NCBI RefSeq assembly: GCF_003063545.1
Contig: NZ_NESD01000004.1
Coordinates: forward strand, 1-64,000
From: Limnohabitans sp. Jir61
GTDB lineage: Bacteria > Pseudomonadota > Gammaproteobacteria > Burkholderiales > Burkholderiaceae_C
DNA: 64,000 nucleotides
Direction: 5' to 3'
Under the pieces are notes generated by a model. The model made no database searches and had not been told where the DNA came from. It saw only the letters and a program-made list of their open reading frames with translations. Position numbers and translations under genes: made by a program. Below are positions 19,476 to 29,021 of this stretch, piece after piece (position 1 is the stretch's first letter; every line of letters begins with the position of its first letter).

Positions 19476-19919
19476 ATGAAACGCGCATTGCTTACCCTCC
19501 TCTTTTCTGGCTTGGCTTTTTCGGCCTTGCCCCAAGACACACCACAAACCAACCTGCCCCGCATCAAGCTGCAAGCAGGCATGTATCAAATCGACACGCA
19601 AGTGGCGCAGACGCCCGACCAGCGCAGCATTGGCCTGATGTACCGCAAAGAAATGCCTCAGCACGAAGGCATGTTATTTGTGTTTGAACAGCCCGCCACG
19701 CAGTGCTTTTGGATGAAGAACACCTTGCTGCCGCTCACCGCTGCCTTTGTGGCTGATGATGGAACTATCGTGAACTTGGCCGACATGAAGCCCCAAACCA
19801 CCGACTCGCATTGCTCAGAAAAGCCTGTGCGTTTTGTTTTGGAAATGCATCAAGGTTGGTTTGCAAAAAAAGGTTTGAAGGCTGGCAGTCGCTTGAGTGG
19901 GGTGGCATTTAAGCCATAA
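19476..19919 (+). CDS. Exported DUF192 family protein
   Basis: The real gene is the 147-residue product starting at ATG 19476; a longer frame reaching back to 18603 runs antisense through icd and is not credible. A signal peptide (MKRALLTLLFSGLAFSALPQ) is followed by a DUF192 domain with RSIGLMYRKEMPQHEGMLFVF, CFWMKNTLLPLTAAFV and the terminal GLKAGSRL segment. DUF192 proteins are small exported or periplasmic beta-barrel proteins of unproven function. It is divergent from icd and convergent with sodB, with which it shares a terminator. Confidence 0.88.
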   Translation: MKRALLTLLFSGLAFSALPQDTPQTNLPRIKLQAGMYQIDTQVAQTPDQRSIGLMYRKEMPQHEGMLFVFEQPATQCFWMKNTLLPLTAAFVADDGTIVNLADMKPQTTDSHCSEKPVRFVLEMHQGWFAKKGLKAGSRLSGVAFKP

Positions 19920-19942
19920 AACAAACTAACTTCGCCCACAAA

Positions 19943-19966
19943 AAAGCCGCCTATCAAGGCGGCTTT
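19943..19966. terminator. Bidirectional Rho-independent terminator
   Basis: A 9-bp stem AAAGCCGCC/GGCGGCTTT encloses the loop TATCAA. On the minus strand it is followed by a run of T residues and suits the end of sodB. On the plus strand the T-run is short (TTTGTAGTTT) but it follows the DUF192 gene. Confidence 0.85.
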
Positions 19967-20006
19967 GTAGTTTAAGCAGCCTAAACGGCCGCTTAAAAAC
20001 CTTAAC

Positions 20007-20588
20007 TTAGGCGAAGTTGCTTTCAGCGAAAGACCAGTTCACCAGGTGGTCCAGGAACGTCTCAACAAACTTAGGACGCATGTTGCGGTAGTCGATGTAG
20101 TAGGCGTGTTCCCACACGTCCACAGTCAACAAGGCTTTGTCGCCAGTGGTCAACGGAGTGCCAGCAGCGCCCATGTTGACGATGTCCACAGAACCGTCGG
20201 CCTTTTTGACCAACCATGTCCAGCCTGAACCGAAGTTACCCACGGCGCTCTTGACGAAGGCTTCTTTGAATGCGGCGTAGCTGCCGAATTTGGCGTTGAT
20301 GGCTGCAGCCAAAGCACCTGTGGGTTCGCCGCCGCCTTGTGGCTTCATGCAGTTCCAGAAAAAGGTGTGGTTCCAGATTTGGGCAGAGTTGTTGTAGATG
20401 CCGCCGCTGGACTTCTTGATGATTTCTTCCAGCGCCATGCCTTCAAACTCGGTACCTTTTTGCAGGTTGTTCAAGTTCACAACGTAGGCGTTGTGATGCT
20501 TGCCGTGGTGAAACTCGAGGGTTTCTTGGCTGTAATGAGGGGCCAATGCGTCGATGGCGTAGGGCAATGCGGGGAGCGTGTGTTCCAT
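20007..20588 (-). CDS. sodB: Iron superoxide dismutase
   Basis: The 193-residue cytoplasmic enzyme disproportionates superoxide. The four metal ligands are visible: H27 (EFHHGKHH), H74 (QIWNHTFFW), and D157 and H161 ([11 protein letters not shown]). The [13 protein letters not shown] and GAAGTPL context fits the iron-type subfamily rather than the manganese type, though cambialism cannot be excluded. Length is normal. It reads from ATG 20588, 35 bases downstream of xseA on the same strand, and ends at the shared terminator. Confidence 0.95.
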   Translation of the reverse strand: MEHTLPALPYAIDALAPHYSQETLEFHHGKHHNAYVVNLNNLQKGTEFEGMALEEIIKKSSGGIYNNSAQIWNHTFFWNCMKPQGGGEPTGALAAAINAKFGSYAAFKEAFVKSAVGNFGSGWTWLVKKADGSVDIVNMGAAGTPLTTGDKALLTVDVWEHAYYIDYRNMRPKFVETFLDHLVNWSFAESNFA

Positions 20589-20623
20589 GAAGTCCTCTTA
20601 TGTAAAAACGTGGATTGTAAAAA

Positions 20624-21922
20624 CTAAATTTGGGTCGATGTTGCCACACGTAGATCAACCACGCCGTCAGCAAGGGTTGCTTGCAAGGCTAGGCCTTCTG
20701 TGGTTTGTGCCACCGAGGTGATGGCTTGGCCATCGGCATCGCTGAGCCAAGCAAAGCCGCGCTGCAGCACGAGCTTGGGGTCTAGCAACTCTAGGCGCAA
20801 AGCGGCGCGGTGAAGGCGTTCGCGGGCGGTGGCTGGGGTAAGTTGCACACCACGGGCTAAGCCGCTGGTGAGTGTGGCCAGTTCGTTATGACAGCGCTGG
20901 GTGCGCGTTTGTACAGCTTGGCCTAGGCGCTGCTGCAGGCGCAAAAGCTGCATTTTTTCAGTGCTCAGGCCTTCAGATGGGCGGCCTAAGCGAGCTTGGG
21001 CGCGGTCAAGGCGTTGCTCTTGGGTGTCGAGCTGGCGGTGCGCTATTGATTGCAGGGCGTTGCCCCACAGCTGCAGGTTTGACAGCAACTCGGCTTGCGG
21101 CACGGCACACATTTCGGCAGCGGCGGTGGGCGTGGGGGCACGCAGATCGGCGCAGAAGTCGGCAATGGTGAAGTCGGTCTCGTGGCCGACGCCACAGATG
21201 ATGGGCACGGGGCTAGACACGATGGCGCGGGCGAGGTTTTCGTCATTAAAAGCCCACAGGTCTTCCATCGAGCCGCCGCCGCGCACCAGCAGTATGACGT
21301 CGATATCGGGCTGCTGCCCAAGCTGCTGCAAGGCTTGAACCAAGGTAGGCGGCGCGTCGGGCCCTTGCACCAAGGACGGCGCAAGCACCACGGGAATGTG
21401 CGGCACACGGCGTTGCAAGGCAGTGGCCACGTCGTGCAAGGCGGCTGCGCCGAGGGAGGTGACCACGCCAATGCCTCGCGGCATGGTTTTAACGGGGCGT
21501 TTGCGCTCGGCGTCAAACAGGCCTTCGGCTTCGAGCTTGGCTTTGAGTTTGAGGAACTGCTCAAACCACGCGCCCTGCCCCGCACGGCGCATGTGTTCGA
21601 CCACCATTTGCAGTTCGCCACGCGGCTCGTATACACCTAAACGGCCTTTGATTTCGACAAGTTCGCCGTCCACAGGGCGAAAGTCGAGCATTTGCGCGGC
21701 GCGCTTGAACATGGCGCAACGCAACTGCCCGCTTGCGTCCTTGAGGGTGAAGTAGCAATGGCCGCTGGCCGCACGTGTGAAGCCAGAAATCTCGCCCCGA
21801 ACGGCCACGGGGTTAAATCGGTTGTCCAAGACATCAGCAACGGCGCGGCATAGCGCCCCAACTGCCCAGATGCGGGGCGTCAAACCTAGAGACTCTGAGC
21901 TTGTCATTGATGACTCATCCAC
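20624..21922 (-). CDS. xseA: Exodeoxyribonuclease VII large subunit
   Basis: The 432-residue frame opens with GTG at 21922; an in-frame ATG at 21907 (MTSSESLG) is an equally good start. The N-terminal OB-fold at about 20-115 (VRGEISGFTRAASGHCYFTLKD) and the catalytic core with GIGVVTSLGAAALHDV, LLVRGGGSMEDLWAFNDE and CGVGHETDFTIADF are canonical XseA. With XseB it degrades single-stranded DNA in both directions and functions in mismatch and recombination repair. xseB is not in this window. The C-terminal part is rich in Gln/Arg/Leu and probably coiled-coil, as in the family. Confidence 0.95.
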   Translation of the reverse strand: MDESSMTSSESLGLTPRIWAVGALCRAVADVLDNRFNPVAVRGEISGFTRAASGHCYFTLKDASGQLRCAMFKRAAQMLDFRPVDGELVEIKGRLGVYEPRGELQMVVEHMRRAGQGAWFEQFLKLKAKLEAEGLFDAERKRPVKTMPRGIGVVTSLGAAALHDVATALQRRVPHIPVVLAPSLVQGPDAPPTLVQALQQLGQQPDIDVILLVRGGGSMEDLWAFNDENLARAIVSSPVPIICGVGHETDFTIADFCADLRAPTPTAAAEMCAVPQAELLSNLQLWGNALQSIAHRQLDTQEQRLDRAQARLGRPSEGLSTEKMQLLRLQQRLGQAVQTRTQRCHNELATLTSGLARGVQLTPATARERLHRAALRLELLDPKLVLQRGFAWLSDADGQAITSVAQTTEGLALQATLADGVVDLRVATSTQI

Positions 21923-22038
21923 AAAAATAAATAACTGTTAGTTTTATGCATAAAACTACCAAAAACAACGAGCGCTCGGTGTAAGTCATTGATTTAGTTG
22001 TATTTTTAAGCGCTCAATTTTCGGTCATTCTGTCAAAT

Positions 22039-22055
22039 CCCCCTATAAATGGGGG
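22039..22055. repeat. Short inverted repeat in the xseA-exbB intergenic region
   Basis: CCCCC and GGGGG arms flank TATAAAT in the divergent intergenic region. There is no T-run, so it is unlikely to be a terminator. The rest of 21923-22161 holds the DnaA boxes described separately and presumably the divergent promoters. Confidence 0.35.
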
Positions 22056-22077
22056 CTCAGAGGCATCGCATCAAGGC

Positions 22078-22098
22078 TTATCCCCAAAGTTATCCACA
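22078..22098 (+). promoter_or_regulatory. Pair of DnaA-box-like sequences
   Basis: TTATCCCCA (22078-22086) and the perfect DnaA box TTATCCACA (22090-22098) sit 12 bases apart in direct orientation, about 65-80 bases upstream of the ExbB gene. A weaker reverse match (TGTGGATGG) follows shortly downstream. Binding by DnaA is inferred from consensus only. Confidence 0.5.
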
Positions 22099-22161
22099 GA
22101 TCATGTGGATGGGCGGGTGAGCCATAATTGACCCACACAAAATTTCTCTGGAGTGTTGGCT

Positions 22162-22788
22162 TTGTTCACCATCATACAAGCGGCTGGTTGGCCGATTTGG
22201 CCCCTTTTGATCTGCTCTATCGTGGCCTTGGCATTGGTCATCGAACGCATGATGAGCCTTCGCGGCCATTTGGTCGCACCCGAAGGTTTGCTGGACCAAG
22301 CTCTCAAAGCCTCACACGACAACCTGCCCTCTGAAGAAGCCATGCAACAGTTGCATGACAACTCAGTGCTTGGCCGCGTGTTGGCTTCGGGCCTACACGC
22401 CATGAAAGACGAGCCCCTCATCAGCGCCGAAGACTTGCGATCGAGCATGGAGTCGGCTGGCCGCAAGGCTGCGCATGAGCTAGAAAAATATTTGGTGACT
22501 TTGGCCACCATCGCCTCTGCTGCGCCCCTGCTAGGTTTGCTAGGCACGGTCATCGGCATGATTGATATTTTTGGCTCGCAAGCCCCAGGCACGAGCAACC
22601 CCGTGCAGCTGGCTCAAGGTATTTCGATCGCCCTTTACAACACGGCGTTTGGTTTGATCATTGCCATTCCTGCCCTGATGTTTTGGCGCTACCTGCGTGG
22701 CCGTGTGGATGCGTATGTTCTAGGGTTAGAGCTGGATGCCGAGCGTTTTGCACGCCATTTGCTCGCCATGCGTGCGCGTTTGAAGTAA
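22162..22788 (+). CDS. exbB: MotA/TolQ/ExbB family proton channel protein
   Basis: I place the start at TTG 22162, eight bases after GGAG (22150-22153). A GTG at 22153 is possible but overlaps that ribosome-binding sequence. The 208-residue inner-membrane protein has a first membrane segment near the N-terminus (WPIWPLLICSIVALALVIE) and two more in the C-terminal half, including ATIASAAPLLGLLGTVIGM and the GLIIAIPALMFW segment of the MotA/TolQ/ExbB domain. With ExbD it couples the proton-motive force to TonB or a Tol-like partner. No tonB or tolA lies nearby. The next gene starts 12 bases downstream. Confidence 0.85.
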   Translation: MFTIIQAAGWPIWPLLICSIVALALVIERMMSLRGHLVAPEGLLDQALKASHDNLPSEEAMQQLHDNSVLGRVLASGLHAMKDEPLISAEDLRSSMESAGRKAAHELEKYLVTLATIASAAPLLGLLGTVIGMIDIFGSQAPGTSNPVQLAQGISIALYNTAFGLIIAIPALMFWRYLRGRVDAYVLGLELDAERFARHLLAMRARLK

Positions 22789-22800
22789 CAGGGCCACACC

Positions 22801-23232
22801 ATGGCCATGAAATTTCATCGCGAAAAGAGCCCTGAGCCCGAGATCAACTTGATCCCGTTCATTGACATTTTGTTGGTGGTGGTGATCTTTTTGATGCTCT
22901 CGACCACCTACAGCAAGTTCACGGAACTACAGCTGAACTTACCCGTCGCCGATGCTGCTGCGCCGCAAGAGCGCCCACATGAGGTGATTGTGTCCATCAG
23001 CAGCGAAGGACAATTCAGTGTGAACCGCAACTTGGTGAACACGCGTGACGTACAAGGCCTGAGTCAAGCACTGGCACAGGCCACGCAAAGCATCGACAGC
23101 CCCATGATCATCATCAGCGCCGACGCGCAAGCCAGCCACCAATCGGTGATGATGGTGATGGAAGCCGCGCGCCGCAATGGTTTGAACCAACTCACCTTCG
23201 CAGCCCAGTCGTCTGGCGGCAAGGCCGACTGA
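22801..23232 (+). CDS. exbD: ExbD/TolR biopolymer transport protein
   Basis: The 143-residue protein has a short cytoplasmic tail, one membrane segment with the family's conserved Asp (INLIPFIDILLVVVIFLML), and a periplasmic domain (residues about 50-135). The Asp lies in the FIDILLV motif that carries protons through the ExbB/ExbD motor. It forms an operon with exbB (12-base gap) and lpxK (5-base gap). An exbB-exbD-lpxK-Trm112-kdsB order is common in Burkholderiales. Confidence 0.9.
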   Translation: MAMKFHREKSPEPEINLIPFIDILLVVVIFLMLSTTYSKFTELQLNLPVADAAAPQERPHEVIVSISSEGQFSVNRNLVNTRDVQGLSQALAQATQSIDSPMIIISADAQASHQSVMMVMEAARRNGLNQLTFAAQSSGGKAD

Positions 23233-23237
23233 CGCGC

Positions 23238-24326
23238 ATGAGCGGCCACCCCACCACGACACCCAAACAGTTGCTGTTGCAGGCGTTGGTAATGGCGTGG
23301 AATGGGCGCAGTGTCGATGCACCCAATGTGTTGGGCCAGCTTCTGGTGGCTTTGTTGCTGCCCATTAGCTGGCTATTTGCTGGTGCAGTGGCCATTCGCC
23401 GCGAACTTTATCGACGCGGGATTTACAAGCAAGAAACCCTGCCAGTGCCCGTGATCGTGGTGGGCAATGTGATGGTGGGTGGTGTGGGCAAAACACCCAT
23501 CACCATGGCCTTGGTGAACCACTTGAAAGCACAAGGTTTGCGCGTGGGCGTGTTGTCACGTGGCTATGGCCGCAAAACAAGCAGCACCTTAGCGGTGTCG
23601 CCCAAAAGCCAATCGCTGAACGTGGGCGATGAGCCTTTGCTTATTGCGCGCAGCTGCCAAGTGCCCGTGTTTGTGGGCAACAGCCGTGTGGACGCAGGTC
23701 TTGCGCTGCTGAGTTTGCACCGTGATGTGCAAGTGCTGGTGTGTGACGATGGCTTGCAACATGGCCCACTGGCACGCGACTTAGAACTGTGCGTATTTGA
23801 CGAACGCGGCGTGGGCAATGGGCACATGCTGCCCGCAGGCCCGCTGCGCGAGGCTTGGCCACGCAAAGCGTTGAACCCCGATGTGCCGTGCTTGGTTCTG
23901 AAAACAGGCGGCGAAGCTGGCCCAAACGACTTTGCGGTGCAACGCCATTTGGCTGACTATGCACTGCAAGCCGATGGCACGAAACGCTCGCTCAGCAGCT
24001 GGTGGGACACACCCGTGCAAGCCTTGGCAGGCATTGCCAAGCCTGAGGTATTTTTTGCCATGCTGCGCGAGCAAGGCCTGAATGTGGTGCACACCCAAGC
24101 CCTGCCCGATCACGCCGATTTGCAAGCTTTGCACATCGACGTAAGCCAAAGCGATGTGCTGTGCACCGAAAAAGATGCGGTCAAGCTTTGGGCGCATCAC
24201 CCACACGCATGGGCTGTGCCGCTGCACACCACCTTGCCCACCGAACTATTGGCCGCGATTGATTTGCATCTAGCGGCTGCCCAAAACGCAAAGTTATCAT
24301 CACCCCATGGACACCAAACTGCTTGA
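23238..24326 (+). CDS. lpxK: Tetraacyldisaccharide 4'-kinase (lipid A biosynthesis)
   Basis: The 362-residue enzyme phosphorylates the 4' position of the lipid A precursor at the inner membrane. An N-terminal membrane anchor ([17 protein letters not shown], about 34-50) precedes the family P-loop [14 protein letters not shown]. The segments [17 protein letters not shown] and CDDGLQH are all LpxK hallmarks. The last 20 bases overlap the start of the Trm112-like gene in another frame, so translation is probably coupled. Confidence 0.95.
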   Translation: MSGHPTTTPKQLLLQALVMAWNGRSVDAPNVLGQLLVALLLPISWLFAGAVAIRRELYRRGIYKQETLPVPVIVVGNVMVGGVGKTPITMALVNHLKAQGLRVGVLSRGYGRKTSSTLAVSPKSQSLNVGDEPLLIARSCQVPVFVGNSRVDAGLALLSLHRDVQVLVCDDGLQHGPLARDLELCVFDERGVGNGHMLPAGPLREAWPRKALNPDVPCLVLKTGGEAGPNDFAVQRHLADYALQADGTKRSLSSWWDTPVQALAGIAKPEVFFAMLREQGLNVVHTQALPDHADLQALHIDVSQSDVLCTEKDAVKLWAHHPHAWAVPLHTTLPTELLAAIDLHLAAAQNAKLSSPHGHQTA

Positions 24327-24489
24327 ACTCTTGGTCTGCCCAGTGACCAAAGGCCCTCTGGAATTTAAACGCGACACGCAAGAGCTGGTGTCGCGCAGCG
24401 CACGCTTGGCTTACCCCGTGCGCGATGGCATTCCTGTGTTGCTGGAAAACGAAGCCCGCCCCCTGACCGACGCCGAGCTGGACGCGTAA
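24307..24489 (+). CDS. Trm112/UPF0434 family small protein
   Basis: The 60-residue protein has the UPF0434/Trm112 pattern [14 protein letters not shown] plus the later [11 protein letters not shown]. Only one cysteine of the zinc knuckle seen in eukaryotic Trm112 remains. Members of this family sit between lpxK and kdsB in many proteobacteria. The molecular role in bacteria is not settled. It overlaps lpxK by 20 bases and its TAA stop abuts the kdsB ATG, so the three genes form one coupled unit. Confidence 0.9.
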   Translation: MDTKLLELLVCPVTKGPLEFKRDTQELVSRSARLAYPVRDGIPVLLENEARPLTDAELDA

Positions 24490-25233
24490 ATGTCGTTTTG
24501 CGTTCTTATTCCAGCGCGCATGGCTTCATCGCGCTTGCCCGACAAACCACTGGCTGACATAGCAGGCTTACCCATGGTGGTGCGCGTGGCGCAACGTGCC
24601 AAGTTGTCTGCTGCGGCACGCGTGGTGGTGGCCGCTGACGACGCGCGCATCGTGGCAGCCTGCCAGGCACACGGCGTTGATGCCGTGCTCACCCGTACCG
24701 ACCACCCTTCTGGCAGCGACCGCTTGGCCGAAGCCTGCGATTTGCTGAAACTACAAGACAGCGATGTGGTGGTGAACGTGCAAGGCGACGAGCCCCTGAT
24801 TGACCCAGCCTCGATTGACGCCGCTGCCCAGCTGCTGCAAACGCGCAGCGACTGCAGCATGAGCACCCTCGCACACGCGATTGACAGCTTGGAAGACTTT
24901 GCCAACCCCAATGTGGTGAAGGTGGTGCTGGATGCGCGCAACACCGCGCTGTACTTCAGCCGCGCACCGATTGCTTGGTGGCGTGATGGCGGCATCACTG
25001 CCCTGCCCAATCCCGCACCGCTGCGCCATGTGGGCTTGTATGGTTACCGCGTTGGCTTTTTGCGCGAGTTTCCCAAGTTGGCGCAAGCGCCGATTGAAGT
25101 GACCGAGTCGCTCGAACAATTGCGTGCCATGTGGCACGGCCACCGTATCGCGGTGCATATCACCGAACATTCACCCGGCCCCGGCGTCGACACGCCAGAA
25201 GATTTAGCGCGCGTGAGAGCCCTGCTGAGCTAA
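24490..25233 (+). CDS. kdsB: CMP-3-deoxy-D-manno-octulosonate cytidylyltransferase
   Basis: The 247-residue cytoplasmic enzyme activates Kdo with CTP for lipopolysaccharide core synthesis. It shows the nucleotide-binding start ([22 protein letters not shown]), [27 protein letters not shown] and the terminal [17 protein letters not shown], all typical of KdsB. The ATG directly follows the stop of the Trm112-like gene. The gene belongs to an envelope-biogenesis operon with lpxK. Confidence 0.96.
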   Translation: MSFCVLIPARMASSRLPDKPLADIAGLPMVVRVAQRAKLSAAARVVVAADDARIVAACQAHGVDAVLTRTDHPSGSDRLAEACDLLKLQDSDVVVNVQGDEPLIDPASIDAAAQLLQTRSDCSMSTLAHAIDSLEDFANPNVVKVVLDARNTALYFSRAPIAWWRDGGITALPNPAPLRHVGLYGYRVGFLREFPKLAQAPIEVTESLEQLRAMWHGHRIAVHITEHSPGPGVDTPEDLARVRALLS

Positions 25234-25278
25234 GCAGCGTAAGGGTTTCGAAGGGAAGCCCGTGATATCCTCGACTAA

Positions 25279-25965
<687 letters not shown>

Positions 25966-25993
25966 GTCGCGTCAAGCGTCACGCTTGCAAAGC

Positions 25994-26017
25994 AAAGCCG
26001 CTCTTTTGAGCGGCTTT
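25994..26017 (+). terminator. Rho-independent terminator of adk
   Basis: A 10-bp stem AAAGCCGCTC/GAGCGGCTTT with a TTTT loop is followed by additional T residues. It lies 29 bases after the adk stop and just before the convergent asparaginase gene. Confidence 0.9.
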
Positions 26018-26042
26018 TTTGTGGGTGAGATCAATCGCCTGG

Positions 26043-26948
26043 TTACGCTTGCTGCGTCAAGAGATGCATCAACAATGCCACGCGTGCTTGCACAGCCGTC
26101 AAGCCACCTGCATGAGGCAACACATCCGCCTCACGGGACTGCACGCCGCCTTGTGTGCAACGCGAGGCCCGCAAGACGTGTGCGCCCTGCTTTTGCGCGT
26201 CCAGCAATGCAGCTTCTAAGGCATGATTCAAAGTGCCATTGCCAGTTCCAGCCACCACCCAACCATCGGGCGCATCGTGGGCGCACAAGGCTCGCACCAA
26301 ACGACCATCTGCACTTGCATGATTCAACACCAACTCCACACGCGGCCAATGCGTGCAAGCCAGCACCTGCGCCACGCTGGGCACGCGTAATGCGACCGGA
26401 TGCGTCACGCCCGTGTGCGAGGTGAACGGGTTGCGCTGATGGCTATGGCTTTTTTGCACAGCGTTACCTGCATGAAGTTGCCCTGCGCACAGCACCGTTA
26501 CGCCCGATGCCGTTGGTAGTTGCACCCATGCCAAAGCGTCTTTGAGGTTGCCTGGGCCATCGCTGTCGGGTGCATTGGCAGGCAACATGGCGCACGTCAT
26601 AGCCACGGGCTTGGTCGGCTGCAACACGCTTTGCAAAAAGTAGGCAGTTTCCTCAATCGTGTCTGTGCCGTGGGTAATGACCACGCCTTGCACATCGTCT
26701 TGTTCTAACCAGTGCACCAAGCGAGCCAACAGGCTTTGCCACACCGCAAACGACATGTCTTTGCTGTCAATTTGTGCCACTTGCTCGGCCAGCAACTCAA
26801 CGCCGTCATAAGTAACGTCTAGCATCAAATCAGCCACTCCCACTTGGCCAGCTGTGTAGTTTTGAGGCTTAGATGCATCGCTTGCCAAGCCCGCAATCGT
26901 CCCGCCTGTGGCTAAAACAACGATTTTTTTAGTTTTTTTTGCATTCAT
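26043..26948 (-). CDS. L-asparaginase (type II-like fold, apparently cytoplasmic)
   Basis: The 301-residue protein hydrolyses asparagine to aspartate and ammonia. The first catalytic Thr is T17 in VVLATGGTIAG, and the second triad region is ITHGTDTIEETAYFL. The usual GAMRP segment is replaced by CAMLPANAPDSDGPGN, a variant seen in related proteobacterial asparaginases. No signal peptide: the N-terminus is MNAKKTKKI. It diverges from lexA, and the LexA boxes lie between them, only 20-55 bases from this start, so weak SOS influence is conceivable. Confidence 0.88.
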   Translation of the reverse strand: MNAKKTKKIVVLATGGTIAGLASDASKPQNYTAGQVGVADLMLDVTYDGVELLAEQVAQIDSKDMSFAVWQSLLARLVHWLEQDDVQGVVITHGTDTIEETAYFLQSVLQPTKPVAMTCAMLPANAPDSDGPGNLKDALAWVQLPTASGVTVLCAGQLHAGNAVQKSHSHQRNPFTSHTGVTHPVALRVPSVAQVLACTHWPRVELVLNHASADGRLVRALCAHDAPDGWVVAGTGNGTLNHALEAALLDAQKQGAHVLRASRCTQGGVQSREADVLPHAGGLTAVQARVALLMHLLTQQA

Positions 26949-26951
26949 GGC

Positions 26952-26980
26952 TTGTCAAACTCAAAAAGCTGGTTAAAAAT
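26952..26980 (+). promoter_or_regulatory. Candidate lexA promoter
   Basis: TTGTCA (26952-26957) and an AT-rich -10 (TAAAAA/AAAAAT, 26974-26980) are separated by 16-17 bases. The -10 lies inside the first LexA box, the usual arrangement for LexA autorepression. Confidence 0.5.
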
Positions 26981-26984
26981 ACAG
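26969..26984. promoter_or_regulatory. LexA (SOS) box 1
   Basis: CTGGTTAAAAATACAG fits the CTG-N10-CAG LexA operator with an A/T-rich centre. It overlaps the candidate lexA -10 element. Confidence 0.75.
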
Positions 26985-26987
26985 TTA

Positions 26988-27003
26988 CTGGATGTACAAA
27001 CAG
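26988..27003. promoter_or_regulatory. LexA (SOS) box 2
   Basis: CTGGATGTACAAACAG is a second CTG-N10-CAG site, 19 bases downstream of the first. Tandem boxes upstream of lexA are the classical autoregulatory arrangement. Confidence 0.8.
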
Positions 27004-27043
27004 TCACACCACCTAAGACACACATTGTGCAGGAGTCGAACCG

Positions 27044-27700
27044 ATGATTGAAATGCCAAAACTTACCGCCCGTCAGCAACAGATTCTGGAGCTTATCCAG
27101 TCTGCCATTGCCAACACCGGTTCGCCCCCTACCCGCGCAGAAATTGCAGCTGAGCTTGGTTTCAAGTCAGCCAACGCCGCTGAAGAACATTTGCAGGCCT
27201 TGGCCCGTAAAGGCGCCATCGAATTGGTGAGCGGCACATCACGCGGCATTCGCCTCAAGGGTGGCAACCAACGAAGCTACCAAGAGAGCAGTTTCAGCGC
27301 TTCACCTTCAGGATTCTCTCTGCCACTCGTGGGTCGCGTAGCAGCAGGTTCGCCCATCTTGGCACAAGAGCATGTGGACCAAACCTATTTTGTGGAAAGC
27401 AGCTTGTTCCAACGCAAGCCAGACTACTTGCTTCGAGTGCGCGGCATGTCCATGCGCGACGCCGGCATCATGGACGGCGACTTGTTGGCCGTGCAATCCA
27501 CCCGCGACGCCAAGAACGGTCAAATCGTGGTGGCTCGCTTAGGCGAAGACGTGACCGTCAAGCGCTTTCGCAAAACTGCCAGCCACATCGAGTTGCTCGC
27601 CGAAAACCCCGACTTCAAAACAATTGTGGTCGAGCCAGGCGAACCCTTTGAAATTGAGGGTTTGGCCGTCGGCCTGATCCGTAACACCATGATGATGTAA
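27044..27700 (+). CDS. lexA: LexA repressor, SOS regulator
   Basis: The 218-residue repressor has an N-terminal winged helix at about 1-70 ([38 protein letters not shown]) and a C-terminal S24 peptidase domain. The self-cleavage bond is A101-G102 (GRVAAGSP). The catalytic pair is S136 ([15 protein letters not shown]) and K173 (VTVKRF). AGGAG at 27031-27035 supports the ATG at 27044 over the internal ATG nine bases later. Two LexA boxes upstream indicate autoregulation. Confidence 0.97.
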   Translation: MIEMPKLTARQQQILELIQSAIANTGSPPTRAEIAAELGFKSANAAEEHLQALARKGAIELVSGTSRGIRLKGGNQRSYQESSFSASPSGFSLPLVGRVAAGSPILAQEHVDQTYFVESSLFQRKPDYLLRVRGMSMRDAGIMDGDLLAVQSTRDAKNGQIVVARLGEDVTVKRFRKTASHIELLAENPDFKTIVVEPGEPFEIEGLAVGLIRNTMMM

Positions 27701-27715
27701 AGAAAGCACACGACC

Positions 27716-27952
27716 ATGAGCCTCGCACTTTTTGGCGCCTACCGCCTCTTGAACCCTCTGCAAAACGTTGTTCGCGGCTTCATGCCTGCGCAAGCCTTGC
27801 AAAGCACTCGTCGCCCTTTACCATTACGCGTGGCCCGCGTGATGGAAGCCCAACACAGCCGCAGCCAAGCTGGCCGAATGGTCATCTCAGGTCGCATGGC
27901 CGATGTGTGTGCCGAGCTCGACCGCTTAGCTGAGCTGGAAAATCGCCACTGA
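27716..27952 (+). CDS. Small basic hypothetical protein downstream of lexA
   Basis: The 78-residue protein starts 15 bases after lexA and is probably co-transcribed. It has a hydrophobic start (MSLALFGAYRLLNPLQNVV), an Arg-rich middle (RRPLPLRVARVMEAQHSRS) and an acidic helical end (VCAELDRLAELEN). No family recognised and no catalytic motif seen. Because of its position it may be induced by DNA damage along with lexA (inference). Confidence 0.6.
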   Translation: MSLALFGAYRLLNPLQNVVRGFMPAQALQSTRRPLPLRVARVMEAQHSRSQAGRMVISGRMADVCAELDRLAELENRH

Positions 27953-28013
27953 TATTTGCGATTGGCCTCATCTGCAAAGCATGAGGCCCCGTGAGTCAGG
28001 GCACAATTGGGGA

Positions 28014-29021
28014 ATGAATATTGTCATCCTCGACGACTACCAAGATGTCGTGCGCAAACTGTCTTGCGCGTCCAAGTTAGAAGCCTATCCAGCCAAGGTC
28101 TACACCAACACCATCAAAGGTGTTGGCCAGCTCTCAGTTCGACTCAAAGACGCTGAAGTCTTGGTTCTCATTCGTGAGCGAACTCAGTTGTCGCGTCAGC
28201 TGCTGGAAAAATTACCAAAACTTAAACTCATCTCACAAACTGGCAAAGTGGGTAGCCACATAGACATGGCGACCTGTACCGAGCGTGGCATTGCAGTTGC
28301 AGAAGGCTTTGGTTCACCTGTTGCCCCAGCCGAATTAACGTGGGCGCTCATCATGGCGGCCATGCGCCGCTTGCCTCAGTACATCAGCAACCTCAAGCAC
28401 GGTGCTTGGCAGCAATCAGGCCTCAAAGCCGGATCAATGCCCATCAACTTTGGCCTTGGTCAAGTTTTACGTGGCAAGACGCTAGGCATTTGGGGTTACG
28501 GCAAAACTGGTGAGCTTTTGGCAGGTTTCGGCAAGGCCTTTGGCATGCGTGTGCTGATGTGGGGCAGCGAAGCATCAAGAGATCGAGCAGCGAAAGATGG
28601 GCTCAATGTGGCTGCTTCGCGTGAGGCCTTCTTTGAAGAATCCGATGTACTGACTTTGAACCTACGCTTGGTCGACGCAACGCGCGGCATTGTCAAGTTG
28701 GCCGACCTCAACCGCATGAAACCCACAGCCTTACTGGTCAACACCTCTCGTGCTGAACTGATTGAACCAGATGCACTGATCACAGGTCTCAACCGCGGAC
28801 GTCCTGGCATGGCCGCCATTGATGTGTTTGAAAGTGAACCCATCATGCAGGGTCATGCTTTGCTTCGTTTAGAAAACTGCATTTGCACGCCTCATATCGG
28901 CTATGTCGAGCAAGATAGCTATGAGCTGTATTTCGGAACCGCCTTTGACAACGTGGTGAACTTCATCAAGGGCACACCCACCAACATCGTTAACCCTGGC
29001 GCACTCCAGGTGCGTCGTTAA
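28014..29021 (+). CDS. D-isomer-specific 2-hydroxyacid dehydrogenase family protein
   Basis: I choose ATG 28014, giving 335 residues starting MNIVILDDYQDVV. An upstream GTG/ATG extension to 27981 adds an unrelated 11-residue stretch. The protein is an NAD-dependent oxidoreductase of the 2-hydroxyacid/phosphoglycerate dehydrogenase fold. The Rossmann loop is GIWGYGKTGELLAGFGKAFG, and the catalytic elements NTSRAELI (Arg), DVFESEP (Glu) and CTPHIGYVE (His) are present. The substrate is unknown. It begins an apparent run of genes reaching the enoyl-CoA hydratase. Confidence 0.85.
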   Translation: MNIVILDDYQDVVRKLSCASKLEAYPAKVYTNTIKGVGQLSVRLKDAEVLVLIRERTQLSRQLLEKLPKLKLISQTGKVGSHIDMATCTERGIAVAEGFGSPVAPAELTWALIMAAMRRLPQYISNLKHGAWQQSGLKAGSMPINFGLGQVLRGKTLGIWGYGKTGELLAGFGKAFGMRVLMWGSEASRDRAAKDGLNVAASREAFFEESDVLTLNLRLVDATRGIVKLADLNRMKPTALLVNTSRAELIEPDALITGLNRGRPGMAAIDVFESEPIMQGHALLRLENCICTPHIGYVEQDSYELYFGTAFDNVVNFIKGTPTNIVNPGALQVRR

